37,316 bases of DNA from GCA-2689995 sp964529325 (GTDB lineage Bacteria > Fidelibacterota > Marinisomatia > SCGC-AAA003-L08 > GCA-2689995): assembly GCA_964529325.1 (NCBI GenBank), contig CAZGWH010000016.1, forward strand, positions 1-37,316. Reading direction: 5' to 3'. Below the pieces are notes generated by a model that was not told the origin of the DNA, made no database searches, and was given only the letters and a program-made list of their open reading frames with translations. Position numbers and translations under genes: made by a program. Of this stretch, positions 25,828 to 35,027 are shown one piece after another (the stretch's first letter is position 1; every line of letters starts with the position of its first letter).

Positions 25828-27586
25828 TTGGAATTTCCTGAACCCCTAAAGAAAGTGAACCTGGGCCTGCATGAACCCCTAAAGCACAACCCATTTCAAC
25901 AACAAATATTTGCTTTATATTTTCAAAATCAACCAAACTCATTTTTAATAAGTTCGCTCCGTCAAAATTATTACAATGTCCGATTTGAACTCGATATTCT
26001 TTATTTTTATCTAATTTTTTTCGAATAAACATTGCAAATTTTCGCTCTAAATTTTTTGTACCTAATAAAATTCCAGCTTTGTCAATTAAGCCATCTTTTG
26101 CTGTTAATACAGGTCTAATTCTTAATAAATCCGCAATCATTTTTACAGACTTTTTTAATCTTCCTCCGCGAACAGGGTAAATTAAATCATAAATAGCAAC
26201 ATAAATTGTAGTTTTGGGAATTATATCATTTATTTTTTTAATAATTTTATCATGAGCAATCCCCTTCTTTGCTAATTCTCCTGCATACATCACAATTAAA
26301 CCTTGTGCAGCAGAAACAGTCATGGAATCAATTAATGTTGTACTTGATTCCGGAACTCGTTTAGTTGCTGTATTTGCAGATTGAAATGTACCACTTAATT
26401 TTTTGGATAAGTGAATTGACACAACAGATTTGTAATGAGTTGATAAAAACTGATATTGTCTTCTAAAATCTCCAGGAGTAGGTTGGGAGGTTTTTGGATG
26501 TTCAGGATTAGTTTTTAGTTCTTCATAAAACTCTGATGGTGTTTGAGAAACTTTATCAATATACCCAACATTACCAAAATGATATCTTACAGGTACAACA
26601 TGAATATTTAATTCATCAGCTTCAGGTGGAAGATCTGCTCCTGAATCAGTTACAATTGCTATATTTTGAGAAAGATGTCCGCTTGCAGAAATTTGTTGTT
26701 GCCTCATATCATCTGTTTTTTGATCTGAAACCGTTCCATATTCTCTACATATTTCAAATATATCTGCGGGATTATTAGTGTGAATATGTATTTTTGCTCT
26801 TGATTTAGAACCTGCTAATACTAAACTATCTCCAAGGCTCATTAATTTTTCTCGTAATCTTTTACGATTAATTTTTTCACCTTTTATTAAACATTCCGTA
26901 CAAAAGGAAAATTTTAACTCATCTGTTAAAACTTCATGTTCACTTTGGCTTGTTTCTGAAGGTTTAAATACTTCAACTTTTAAGTCACGAATAGAACCTG
27001 TTTTAATAAAGGAATAAATTCCATTTAATAAATCTACAAAACCTTGGGCTCCAGAATCTACAACCCCTGCTTTTTTTAATACGGGCAATAAATTAGGAGT
27101 ATTTTGAAGTGATTCTTCCGCTGTTTTTAAACCTTCTTCTAATAAGAAAAGAAAATCCGTAGCTCCATTTTCGATAAGTTCATTTAAAGAGTTTGCAAAA
27201 TCAGTTAAAACAGTTAATATTGTGCCTTCAACAGGTTCTGCAAGTGCTTCTCTGGCATATTCTGCTCCTGATTTCATAGCAATACTAAATGTATTTGGTG
27301 TATGTTTATCTACATTATTTGACCCGTCAGCAAACCCTTGAAAGAATTGTGCTAATATTGCGCCTGAGTTTCCTCTTGCACCATCGATCGCGGAATCGGC
27401 TACTTTTTCAAGCATATCATCTACACGAGAATGTACATGGTTTACAGTACCATCTAAAATAGATGTCAATGTAAATGCCATATTTGTTCCCGTATCGCCA
27501 TCTGGTACAGGAAAAACATTTATTTTATTCAAATAATCCTGTCTTGAGATTACATTTTGAATTCCAGCAGTAATGGCCCGGTGCAA
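25820..27586 (-). CDS. DAK2-DegV fusion, fatty-acid-binding/kinase-like protein
   Basis: 588 aa from TTG 27586. The N-terminal DAK2 domain (nucleotide-binding part of dihydroxyacetone-kinase-like fatty acid kinase) shows NVFPVPDGDTGTNM and GARGNSGAI. A middle segment carries CTECLI and KIHIHTNNP. The C-terminal DegV domain starts near residue 308 (IAIVTDSGADLP), with TSQPTPGDF and SGTFQSA, and binds a fatty acid. FakA- and FakB-like parts are thus in one chain, which would make acyl-phosphate, the substrate of PlsY encoded next to it. The true start is probably upstream: the frame encodes INYIDGIR before the TTG, as in relatives, but with only ATT/ATC/ATA codons available (ATT at 27610). Confidence 0.9.
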   Translation of the reverse strand: MHRAITAGIQNVISRQDYLNKINVFPVPDGDTGTNMAFTLTSILDGTVNHVHSRVDDMLEKVADSAIDGARGNSGAILAQFFQGFADGSNNVDKHTPNTFSIAMKSGAEYAREALAEPVEGTILTVLTDFANSLNELIENGATDFLFLLEEGLKTAEESLQNTPNLLPVLKKAGVVDSGAQGFVDLLNGIYSFIKTGSIRDLKVEVFKPSETSQSEHEVLTDELKFSFCTECLIKGEKINRKRLREKLMSLGDSLVLAGSKSRAKIHIHTNNPADIFEICREYGTVSDQKTDDMRQQQISASGHLSQNIAIVTDSGADLPPEADELNIHVVPVRYHFGNVGYIDKVSQTPSEFYEELKTNPEHPKTSQPTPGDFRRQYQFLSTHYKSVVSIHLSKKLSGTFQSANTATKRVPESSTTLIDSMTVSAAQGLIVMYAGELAKKGIAHDKIIKKINDIIPKTTIYVAIYDLIYPVRGGRLKKSVKMIADLLRIRPVLTAKDGLIDKAGILLGTKNLERKFAMFIRKKLDKNKEYRVQIGHCNNFDGANLLKMSLVDFENIKQIFVVEMGCALGVHAGPGSLSLGVQEIPSD

Positions 27587-27690
27587 CCGAATGCCATCTA
27601 TATAATTAATTTTATTTTTTGTGATAAGTATTTTTAATTCGTCAGTAATTAAAGAATAAGGTTTTTATAGTATAATGAACAATTTATTTA

Positions 27691-27740
27691 TTGTATCATT
27701 TTAAACTACCCTGTTAAATTTATGACTCTGTAGTCATAAA
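27691..27740 (+). promoter_or_regulatory. tetR promoter with overlapping operator
   Basis: A possible promoter, TTGTAT at 27691-27696 and TTAAAT at 27714-27719 (17-base spacer), runs into a perfect inverted repeat TTTATGACT-CTGT-AGTCATAAA at 27719-27740. The 22-base palindrome has the size and TGACT/AGTCA form common for TetR-family operators and ends 17 bases before the tetR ATG. It would cover the transcription start, so autorepression of the efflux operon by this TetR is the simple reading. Confidence 0.6.
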
Positions 27741-27757
27741 AAAACTGACAATTCAAT

Positions 27758-28387
27758 ATGAATATAAAATTAACACGAAAAGAAACTGAGCAAAAACTTC
27801 ACAAAGATCTTATTATTAGAGCATCTGCTCAAATATTTGCAGAAAAAGGATATGAAAAAACAACACTTGACGAGGTTGCACAATTAGCAGAATTCAGCAA
27901 AGGAAGTTTATATAATTACTTTGAAAATAAAGAAGATCTTTTTTTAACAACTCTTGAAGAGGGTATTAATAAACTAATAGAAGAGATGAAAAAAGTTGAA
28001 GAAGAAAATATTAAGGTAGTTGATAAAATAAAATCGGTTCTAGAAATAATGATATCATATTTTCATAATGATAATTTATTTAGTAAACATCGTGCTTTTT
28101 TTCAAATGCTTGTTAATGAAAAACGAGTTATGGCCTGTCAGGCATCTGATGAATTTTTAATTCGAATGCAACAAATGCATAAAAAAATGTCACAGTATTT
28201 TGTTAATATTTTTCAAAATGGCATAGATTCACATGAATTAAAAAATGGAAGTGCTCAATCTTATGCAGAAATATTTTTAGGAATAATTCATCATTATGTA
28301 TTTTTAGTTAACGTCGGCTTTATTAATTTTAATAGTGATAAGTCTAAGCAAATTTTTGATGTTTTTTTTAATGGAGTAAAATCATAA
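27758..28387 (+). CDS. TetR-family transcriptional regulator of the efflux operon
   Basis: 209 aa. The N-terminal DNA-binding domain is clear at about residues 12-60: IIRASAQIFAEKGYEKTTLDEVAQ, then the recognition helix FSKGSLYNYFENKEDLF. The remaining helical domain would bind a ligand and dimerise. It is first in the tetR-tolC-adaptor-RND run, with its stop 2 bases before the tolC-like ATG, and a palindromic operator lies just upstream. A local repressor relieved by a pump substrate is likely; the ligand cannot be read. Confidence 0.93.
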   Translation: MNIKLTRKETEQKLHKDLIIRASAQIFAEKGYEKTTLDEVAQLAEFSKGSLYNYFENKEDLFLTTLEEGINKLIEEMKKVEEENIKVVDKIKSVLEIMISYFHNDNLFSKHRAFFQMLVNEKRVMACQASDEFLIRMQQMHKKMSQYFVNIFQNGIDSHELKNGSAQSYAEIFLGIIHHYVFLVNVGFINFNSDKSKQIFDVFFNGVKS

Positions 28388-28389
28388 TA

Positions 28390-29778
28390 ATGAAATATTA
28401 TTTTATAATATTATTTTTAAATATAATTTTTGCAGAAAATTATAACTTATCAGAACTAATTAATATTGCATTAGAAAAAAGTCCCCAAATAAAAAGAGCA
28501 AATGAAGATAAGAAAATCTCTCTTTCACATTCAATTGAAGCGAGATCTTCAGCTTTACCTAGTATCCAATTTATTACTTCTGCCACAAAAAATTATAATG
28601 TTGCAGGGCAACCCATTGATTTTCCAATTCCGTTTGGAGTATTAAATCCAGAAACAGGGGATCCTATCCCAACAGAATGGAATCCAAATTTACAGCAGAC
28701 AGAAATAATTCCATATGAAACAATGTTTTCAATGGGAAGAGATTATTCAGGTTTGTATGGAATAAATATAAATCAAACTATTTTTGATGGTAGAGTATTT
28801 GCTGGAATAAGAGCGTCTAATAAATTTAAAAACTTAACAAACGCATCTTATGATTCTCAAGTAGAAGGAATTATTGAAAATACAAAAATTTCTTTTTACA
28901 CCGTATTACTTTCTAAAAAAGTTTCAGAAGTCTTTCATAAATCATTAAAAAGGTCAAAGGATAATTTATTTAATACCAAATTACTTTATGATTCAGGAAA
29001 AACAAATGAACTTGAATTAATTCGAGCTGAATCAATGGTGAAAGATCAGGAAACAACTTATTCCAATGCAAAGAAAAACGAAATTTTAGCAATGGAAAAG
29101 CTCAAACTTATAATTGGATTTGACTTATCTCAAAATTTAAATATTATGGGTTCATTTAATGATTCAATACATATAATCCCAGAATTTAATGAAATCTCTA
29201 TACAATTATTGGCTCAACAACCTAGAATAAAACAATTGGAAGCAAACCATGATCTTTTAAAAGAAGATGTAAATTCCTACATATCAGAATTTTTACCAAG
29301 TATAGAATTAACGGGGTCAATTCATAAATTTCAATCTCAAAATAATGATGACTTTACTTGGAAAAACTTTCAAGATAATAGTTCACTTTCAATAAATATA
29401 GGCCTTCCTCTATTTAATGGATTTGGCTCTACTGCTCGGATCATGAGAGCAAAAGCCAACGCAAAAAAAGCATATTATCATTCAGAAGATTTAAAAAATA
29501 ATCTTTTATTAGAATTAAGGAATATCCATTTATCTTTAATAGAAGCCAATGAAAAAATAAATGCAGGGAATAAAAAACTAGAACTTGCAAGCAGAGGATA
29601 TAATATTGCTAATGACTTATTTTTAACTGGTATGACAACTCAGCTTGAATTATTGGGTGCAGAGGTGAGTCTAAATAGAGCTGAATTAAATCTACTTCAA
29701 GCAAAATATGAATTTCAAATTACATTAGCTAAACTTTCAAGGGCTATTGGGAAAAACACAAGAGGAAATACTAAATGA
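28390..29778 (+). CDS. TolC-family outer-membrane efflux protein
   Basis: 462 aa with a signal peptide (about residues 1-16, ending FAEN). It has the duplicated helical pattern of TolC/OprM exit ducts: NLSELINIALEKSPQIKRA near the start, YDSGKTNELELIRAES near 200, and the second-repeat counterpart FLTGMTTQLELLGAEVSLNRAEL near 420. It forms the trimeric channel through the outer membrane for the adaptor and RND pump encoded next. The 3' end overlaps the adaptor gene by 4 bases (ATGA). Confidence 0.95.
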   Translation: MKYYFIILFLNIIFAENYNLSELINIALEKSPQIKRANEDKKISLSHSIEARSSALPSIQFITSATKNYNVAGQPIDFPIPFGVLNPETGDPIPTEWNPNLQQTEIIPYETMFSMGRDYSGLYGININQTIFDGRVFAGIRASNKFKNLTNASYDSQVEGIIENTKISFYTVLLSKKVSEVFHKSLKRSKDNLFNTKLLYDSGKTNELELIRAESMVKDQETTYSNAKKNEILAMEKLKLIIGFDLSQNLNIMGSFNDSIHIIPEFNEISIQLLAQQPRIKQLEANHDLLKEDVNSYISEFLPSIELTGSIHKFQSQNNDDFTWKNFQDNSSLSINIGLPLFNGFGSTARIMRAKANAKKAYYHSEDLKNNLLLELRNIHLSLIEANEKINAGNKKLELASRGYNIANDLFLTGMTTQLELLGAEVSLNRAELNLLQAKYEFQITLAKLSRAIGKNTRGNTK

Positions 29779-30815
29779 AAAACACCATTCTATTGATAAT
29801 TTTAATGGGGTTATTTTTAAATTGTTCATCAACCTATGGAGATGAAAAACAAAAAGAAATAGAAACCAAAATTCCAGTTAGAACAAAATTATTAAACCCT
29901 GAAAAATATATTAAAACATATTCTGGAACGGGTAAGGTTATTTCAAGCCAGCAGGCCAATTTAATGTTTGAGGTACCCGGCAAAATAATTGAGGTAATTG
30001 CTAAAACAGGGCAATATTTTAAAACCGGTGAGGTAATTGCTAAATTAAAAAGTGATATTTATAAAGCTCAATTTGACCTTGCTGAATCCGCTTTAAAGAA
30101 AGCAAAGCGAGATTTAAAAAATGTGACAGAATTATTTAATAAAAATGCGGTTTCAGAAGACCAATTATTACAAGCAGAATTAGGGTATAAAAAATCTAAA
30201 TCAGATTATACAAATGCAAAAAATGCCTATGAAAACACTGAACTTAAAGCACCATTTAATGGTACAATAACCCATATTAATTTACAGGAAGGGGAGTTTT
30301 TTAGCCCTGGACCATATCCTCTTCCACCTGTAATTATTTCTAATTTAAATCAATTACAGTTAGAAACAACAATTTCAAGTACCGAAATTACCAATATTAA
30401 TCTAAACCAAAATGTAAAAATTACCTCTCCATTAAATACTAGCTCAATTGCTTATAATGGAATTGTTGAAGAAGTTGGTATGATACCAATAAATATGAGT
30501 AATAGTTATAATGTAAAAATAAATATATTAAACTCTAATTCTGATTTAAAATTGGGTATGATGTTCAATTATATAATAGAGCAAATAGAACTAGATTCCG
30601 TTTATATGATATCAAATCGATATATTTTAGAAGAAAATGGTGAAAGTTTTTTATGGATGAATGATAATTCTATTGCTAAGAAAATTTATATTTCAACTGG
30701 TAATTTAGTTGAACATAAAATTATTATTAAAGGTGAATTATATCCAGGAATGATGATAGTTACAGATGGTATAAGACAGGTTAAAGAGGGATCTAGCTTG
30801 AAAGTTATTCAATGA
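29775..30815 (+). CDS. RND efflux periplasmic adaptor (membrane fusion protein)
   Basis: 346 aa. The N-terminal signal ends in LFLNC, so it may be a lipoprotein, although the lipobox is imperfect. The lipoyl/biotinyl-like half motifs are GKIIEVIAKTGQYFKTGEVIAKL (about 72-94) and LKAPFNGTITHINLQEGEFF (about 158-177), flanking a helical hairpin rich in Ala, Lys and Leu. It links the TolC-like duct to the RND pump. ATGA overlaps on both sides couple it tightly to its partners. Confidence 0.95.
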   Translation: MKNTILLIILMGLFLNCSSTYGDEKQKEIETKIPVRTKLLNPEKYIKTYSGTGKVISSQQANLMFEVPGKIIEVIAKTGQYFKTGEVIAKLKSDIYKAQFDLAESALKKAKRDLKNVTELFNKNAVSEDQLLQAELGYKKSKSDYTNAKNAYENTELKAPFNGTITHINLQEGEFFSPGPYPLPPVIISNLNQLQLETTISSTEITNINLNQNVKITSPLNTSSIAYNGIVEEVGMIPINMSNSYNVKINILNSNSDLKLGMMFNYIIEQIELDSVYMISNRYILEENGESFLWMNDNSIAKKIYISTGNLVEHKIIIKGELYPGMMIVTDGIRQVKEGSSLKVIQ

Positions 30816-33800
30816 AATTAACTGAAAAAGCGATTGACCAACCTCTTATTTCCACATTATTAAGTGGATTACTTTTTTTCTTTGGATTGACAGCTTATTT
30901 ATTGATACCTACTGAAGCGGTTCCAGAAATTAAAGTACCCGTGGCAAGTATTACAAGTCAATATATTGGTGCAGGTCCAGAAGAAATTGAAACAGAAATA
31001 ATAAAACCTTTAGAAGAAAAATTAAAGGATTTAGACAATTTAAATTATACAATTTCTTATGCATTACAGGGTTTTGCATTTACAGTCGTATCCTTTACTC
31101 CCGAAGCCGACATTGAATCTAGCTTAAGAGATTTAAGAGAAAAAGTTTCGGATGCAGAAGCAGATTTTATTGATGAAATTGAAAATACTCAAATAAAACA
31201 AAGGAATTTTGATGATATTCCAATTCTCATTTTAAATATTTTTGGCGATTATCCAATGAATCAAATTTCATCAATATCAGAAATAGTAAAAGATGAAATT
31301 GAGGCACTTGCTGGAGTGAATGAAGTAACTACTTTTGGAAATATTGAACGAGAAATTAAAATCACCGTAAACCCCGATTTATTAAAGTTGCATCATATTC
31401 CTATTCAATCAATTATTCAGGCACTTCAAGTTAATAATTTTAATATGCCTGGGGGAAATATTTCATTAAATGGTCAAGATCTACTTGTAAGAACTATTGG
31501 AAAATTTAATTCCATTGAAGCAATTTCAAATCTCATTGTATTCCAATTTCCCGATGAAAGTATTGTTAAATTAAAAGATATTGCAACGATTAAAGATGCT
31601 TTTGAGGACCAAACAAGTTATTCTAGATATAATCAAAAAAATTCAATTACCCTTTTAATTCGAAAAAATGTAGGGCATAATATTGTCGAGACGTCAATTC
31701 AAATTGAAGAATTAGTTAAACAATTATCTCAAAATTTTCCTATTGGAATAAAATATGAATTTAGTTCTCGTCTTGCAGAAGAAACTGAAAGATCGACATC
31801 ACAATTAAGTCAAAATGCGATATTTGGGGCTTTACTTGTTATATTAACATTATATTTTGGAATTGGTTTTAGAAATGCATTAATTGTTACTTTTGCAATT
31901 CCATTTAGTTTATTAACAGCATATTTACTTCAATTTGCTTTTGGAATAAGCCAATCAGGAATTACGATGTTCGCCCTTATTATGGTTCTAGGAATCATTG
32001 TTGATGGAGCAATCATTGTATCAGAGGCAACATTTAGGGAAATGGAAGGAGGGTTAGATCGTAAAAATGCATCTAAAAAAGCAATTCAAAAAGTAGGATC
32101 ACCAATAATTACATCTGTTTTAACAACAATGGCTGCATTTGCTCCAATGATGTTTATGACTGGAATAATGGGACAATTTATGAGCTATATTCCTAAAATA
32201 GTAATTTTTTCATTAATTGGTGCCACAATTGCAGATCATATTATTATCCCCATTTTAGCATCACAATTTATGGTATTAAGTAATAAAAATACAGTAATGA
32301 CAGGAGATTGGATTGGGTCTAGAATTTATAAATCAATGATAAATTGGGCTCTTCATAATAGAAAAAAAACATTAGCCATTATTTTTACTTCATTTATTCT
32401 AGGAATTGTAATTCTTGGAATTTCTGCTTCAACAAATTTTAATCTTATAAAAGTTCAAGTATTTCCTAAAGTACCGAAACCTCGTTTTATTATTGATATT
32501 CAAACAGAACCAGGAACAGACCTTGATGAAACAAATAGTATCGCTCTTCAAGTTGAACAACTACTTGCAGATACTCCCGAGGTCAGCCAATTTGCCTCAA
32601 CCGTTGGTCAATCTGGAGTTCAAAATATGAGATTAAATCAAAGTTCTGCTATTGGAAGCGAAGTTGCTCAAATAAATGTAGATTTAATTGACAAGGAAGA
32701 CAGAGAGAAATCGGTTGATAAAATCATTGCTGATTTACAGTTTCAAGTTCAAAATATGCCTGGAATAGATTTTCAATTTTCGGTTATCACTGAAGGCCCC
32801 CCTGTTGAGGATGGACTTGTAATTGACATACAGGGCGAAAACATAGACCAGATTGCACTAGTATCTAAAATGATTAAAACAATTTTTGATGACTTAGAAG
32901 GGATTTATAATATTTCTTCTAGCTTAGGCAAAACAAGAAAAGAAATTCAAGTAAATGTAGATCATGATCGATCTGCTTTATTAGGAATTAATAGTCAAAA
33001 AATAGCTCAAACTATTTCATCTGCACTTTTTGGATTTGAAGCAACATCTTATTCTGACGGATTAGAAGAAATTCCCGTTAAAGTTGAAATTAAAAAAACA
33101 GAAAATATTTTATCAGATATAAAATCACTAGAGGTTCCTACAAGTCGAAATACATTAGAAATTTTATCCAATGTTGCAAATGTTGAATTAAAAACAGGGC
33201 AAGCAAGTATATTTAGAAAAAACTTTAAACGAACAGTTTCTGTATCTGCAGATATACTTGAAGGTTATAGTTTATTAGATATTAAAAGAAAAATTAAACC
33301 TAAGATTGATAAACTCGATATTCCACCTGGAATATTAACTGACTTTGGTGGAATAAATGATGAAACAACTGAAAGTTTTAAAACATTAGGGAAGGCAATG
33401 ATTGTTGCATTTTTTGTGATTTTAATATTATTAGCTGGTCAATTTAAATCATTAAAACAACCATTCATAATTGCAATTACTATTCCTCTTTCTTTTATAG
33501 GAGTTATATTAGGATTAATGATTACACGCGTTCCATTTGGTATGATGTCCTTTTTTGGCGTTGTTGCTCTAACAGGAATTGTTGTGAATGATGCTATTGT
33601 ATTAATTAGTCAAATAAATGATTATAGAACAGAGGGGAAAGGATTATTTATTTCAATTGTAGAAGGTGGAAAAACAAGGCTTCGTCCAATATTATTAACG
33701 ACAATAACTACAATTGCAGGGTTAATTCCATTAACTTTTGACTTTGCAGGCGGAGCAGAATATTGGCGACCATTAGCAGTCAGTTTAATTTTTGGATTAC

Positions 33801-33889
33801 TAATAGCAACTCTTCTTACACTAGTCGTTGTACCCGTTTTATATTCTTTTATTGAGCAGATGCGAAATGATCAGTTGAAAAATATTTAA
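30812..33889 (+). CDS. RND multidrug-type efflux permease (HAE1/AcrB family)
   Basis: 1025 aa, the usual size. Proton-driven inner-membrane pump with 12 membrane helices and two large periplasmic loops. It opens like the family (IDQPLISTLLSGLLFFFG ... EAVPEI) and has the TM4 motif GIIVDGAIIVSEA and TM10 motif GIVVNDAIVLIS. AcrB has two adjacent aspartates in TM4; here the second is glycine, a variant also seen in other RND groups as I recall. Substrates are unknown: drugs, lipids or metabolites. Its 3' end overlaps the convergent glycosyltransferase gene by 41 bases. Confidence 0.96.
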   Translation: MKLTEKAIDQPLISTLLSGLLFFFGLTAYLLIPTEAVPEIKVPVASITSQYIGAGPEEIETEIIKPLEEKLKDLDNLNYTISYALQGFAFTVVSFTPEADIESSLRDLREKVSDAEADFIDEIENTQIKQRNFDDIPILILNIFGDYPMNQISSISEIVKDEIEALAGVNEVTTFGNIEREIKITVNPDLLKLHHIPIQSIIQALQVNNFNMPGGNISLNGQDLLVRTIGKFNSIEAISNLIVFQFPDESIVKLKDIATIKDAFEDQTSYSRYNQKNSITLLIRKNVGHNIVETSIQIEELVKQLSQNFPIGIKYEFSSRLAEETERSTSQLSQNAIFGALLVILTLYFGIGFRNALIVTFAIPFSLLTAYLLQFAFGISQSGITMFALIMVLGIIVDGAIIVSEATFREMEGGLDRKNASKKAIQKVGSPIITSVLTTMAAFAPMMFMTGIMGQFMSYIPKIVIFSLIGATIADHIIIPILASQFMVLSNKNTVMTGDWIGSRIYKSMINWALHNRKKTLAIIFTSFILGIVILGISASTNFNLIKVQVFPKVPKPRFIIDIQTEPGTDLDETNSIALQVEQLLADTPEVSQFASTVGQSGVQNMRLNQSSAIGSEVAQINVDLIDKEDREKSVDKIIADLQFQVQNMPGIDFQFSVITEGPPVEDGLVIDIQGENIDQIALVSKMIKTIFDDLEGIYNISSSLGKTRKEIQVNVDHDRSALLGINSQKIAQTISSALFGFEATSYSDGLEEIPVKVEIKKTENILSDIKSLEVPTSRNTLEILSNVANVELKTGQASIFRKNFKRTVSVSADILEGYSLLDIKRKIKPKIDKLDIPPGILTDFGGINDETTESFKTLGKAMIVAFFVILILLAGQFKSLKQPFIIAITIPLSFIGVILGLMITRVPFGMMSFFGVVALTGIVVNDAIVLISQINDYRTEGKGLFISIVEGGKTRLRPILLTTITTIAGLIPLTFDFAGGAEYWRPLAVSLIFGLLIATLLTLVVVPVLYSFIEQMRNDQLKNI

Positions 33890-34988
33890 GAAATCGATAA
33901 GTTTTTAATCCATCAAACCACCGATGAAACTGGGCTTTAAAATTATTATTATTTGATGAAGATGAATTTAGACCGCTCCAAATTTTTTCAATTTTATTTT
34001 GAGTTAAAAATATAGGTAACCGAATTTCTATTTCCCTAGCTTCTATCAAAACTTGTTGAATAGAAATTTGATAACTCTTTTCACCTAATTTTATCCATTC
34101 ACCTAAATATTTAAAAGATTCATCATCATATTTTAAATTAATCAATTTATCACCCTTTTTTGCTTGTCCCATTCTAAACCCTGTTCCTAAATAAACTCGA
34201 TTAGATACTCTTGAGCTCGGATGGACTAATATTTCTGGAATACTTTTTACTGAAGAGGTTTTAACAACTTCTTGTAAAAAATAAAAATCCTCTGTTGCTT
34301 TTTTTTTGGAAATTCCACCTGCTTTTATATAACATTCAGGAGAAAAACACATAGCAGAACCCATGGATACAAACCCATAAGGAGAATTTATTTTTTTTAA
34401 TTTATTAGCCGTAGAATAAAGAAAATCTTCATATTCTCTAATTGCTTTTTCTTCATTTAGATTTTTGTTATAGCGATGTTTTATTCCTAGCACTAAACAG
34501 TTCACTTTTTGTTTACTAAAATAAGAATCTAATATTGTTAAGTAATCAGGTGAAATAGTAGTATCAGCATCTAATGCACATAAAATTGTATTTTTATTGG
34601 TAAATGGTAAGGCTAAATCAAATCCTATTTTTCTTGCTAAACCTACGCCTGCATATTTTTTAGATAGTGGATATTTTGAATAGGCATCAATAATTCCGAT
34701 TTCAAAAAGCCCTTGAAACATGTTTAAAAGATTTTCACTTTTTTGGTTTTCAATTTTAGTTTCATTATCTGCATTTTCTGAATTATTAATAACAAATATT
34801 ACCAGTAATTGCTTTTGTAATTCACCATTTTGAGAAGAAATTGATTGAAGTGTAGGGAATATATTTTCACCTTCTTTTAATGATGGAATTACAATGATAA
34901 ATTTGTAATCAGTTTTTACTGGTTTCGGAGCAATTTCCCAAGGTTTCGTAATCGCTTTTTTTAAAATATATTTATTCAAAATTTTCAT
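33849..34988 (-). CDS. Glycosyltransferase family 2-like protein
   Basis: 379 aa GT-A fold enzyme. The N-terminal FIIVIPSLKEGENIFPTL segment is the nucleotide-binding strand. The DxD-type metal motif is ALDADTTISPDYL (about 136-148), and the ATEDFYFLQE segment (about 230) supplies the catalytic acid region. No membrane helices, so it is cytosolic or peripheral. The acceptor is unknown; cell-surface glycan or glycolipid synthesis is the usual role. It is monocistronic, convergent with the RND gene (41-base overlap) and divergent from the MscS gene (39-base gap). Confidence 0.82.
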   Translation of the reverse strand: MKILNKYILKKAITKPWEIAPKPVKTDYKFIIVIPSLKEGENIFPTLQSISSQNGELQKQLLVIFVINNSENADNETKIENQKSENLLNMFQGLFEIGIIDAYSKYPLSKKYAGVGLARKIGFDLALPFTNKNTILCALDADTTISPDYLTILDSYFSKQKVNCLVLGIKHRYNKNLNEEKAIREYEDFLYSTANKLKKINSPYGFVSMGSAMCFSPECYIKAGGISKKKATEDFYFLQEVVKTSSVKSIPEILVHPSSRVSNRVYLGTGFRMGQAKKGDKLINLKYDDESFKYLGEWIKLGEKSYQISIQQVLIEAREIEIRLPIFLTQNKIEKIWSGLNSSSSNNNNFKAQFHRWFDGLKTYRFLKYFSTDHFASAQ

Positions 34989-35027
34989 ATTAATTATAGT
35001 TTATTTTTTAACTAAATTATAGCTAGC

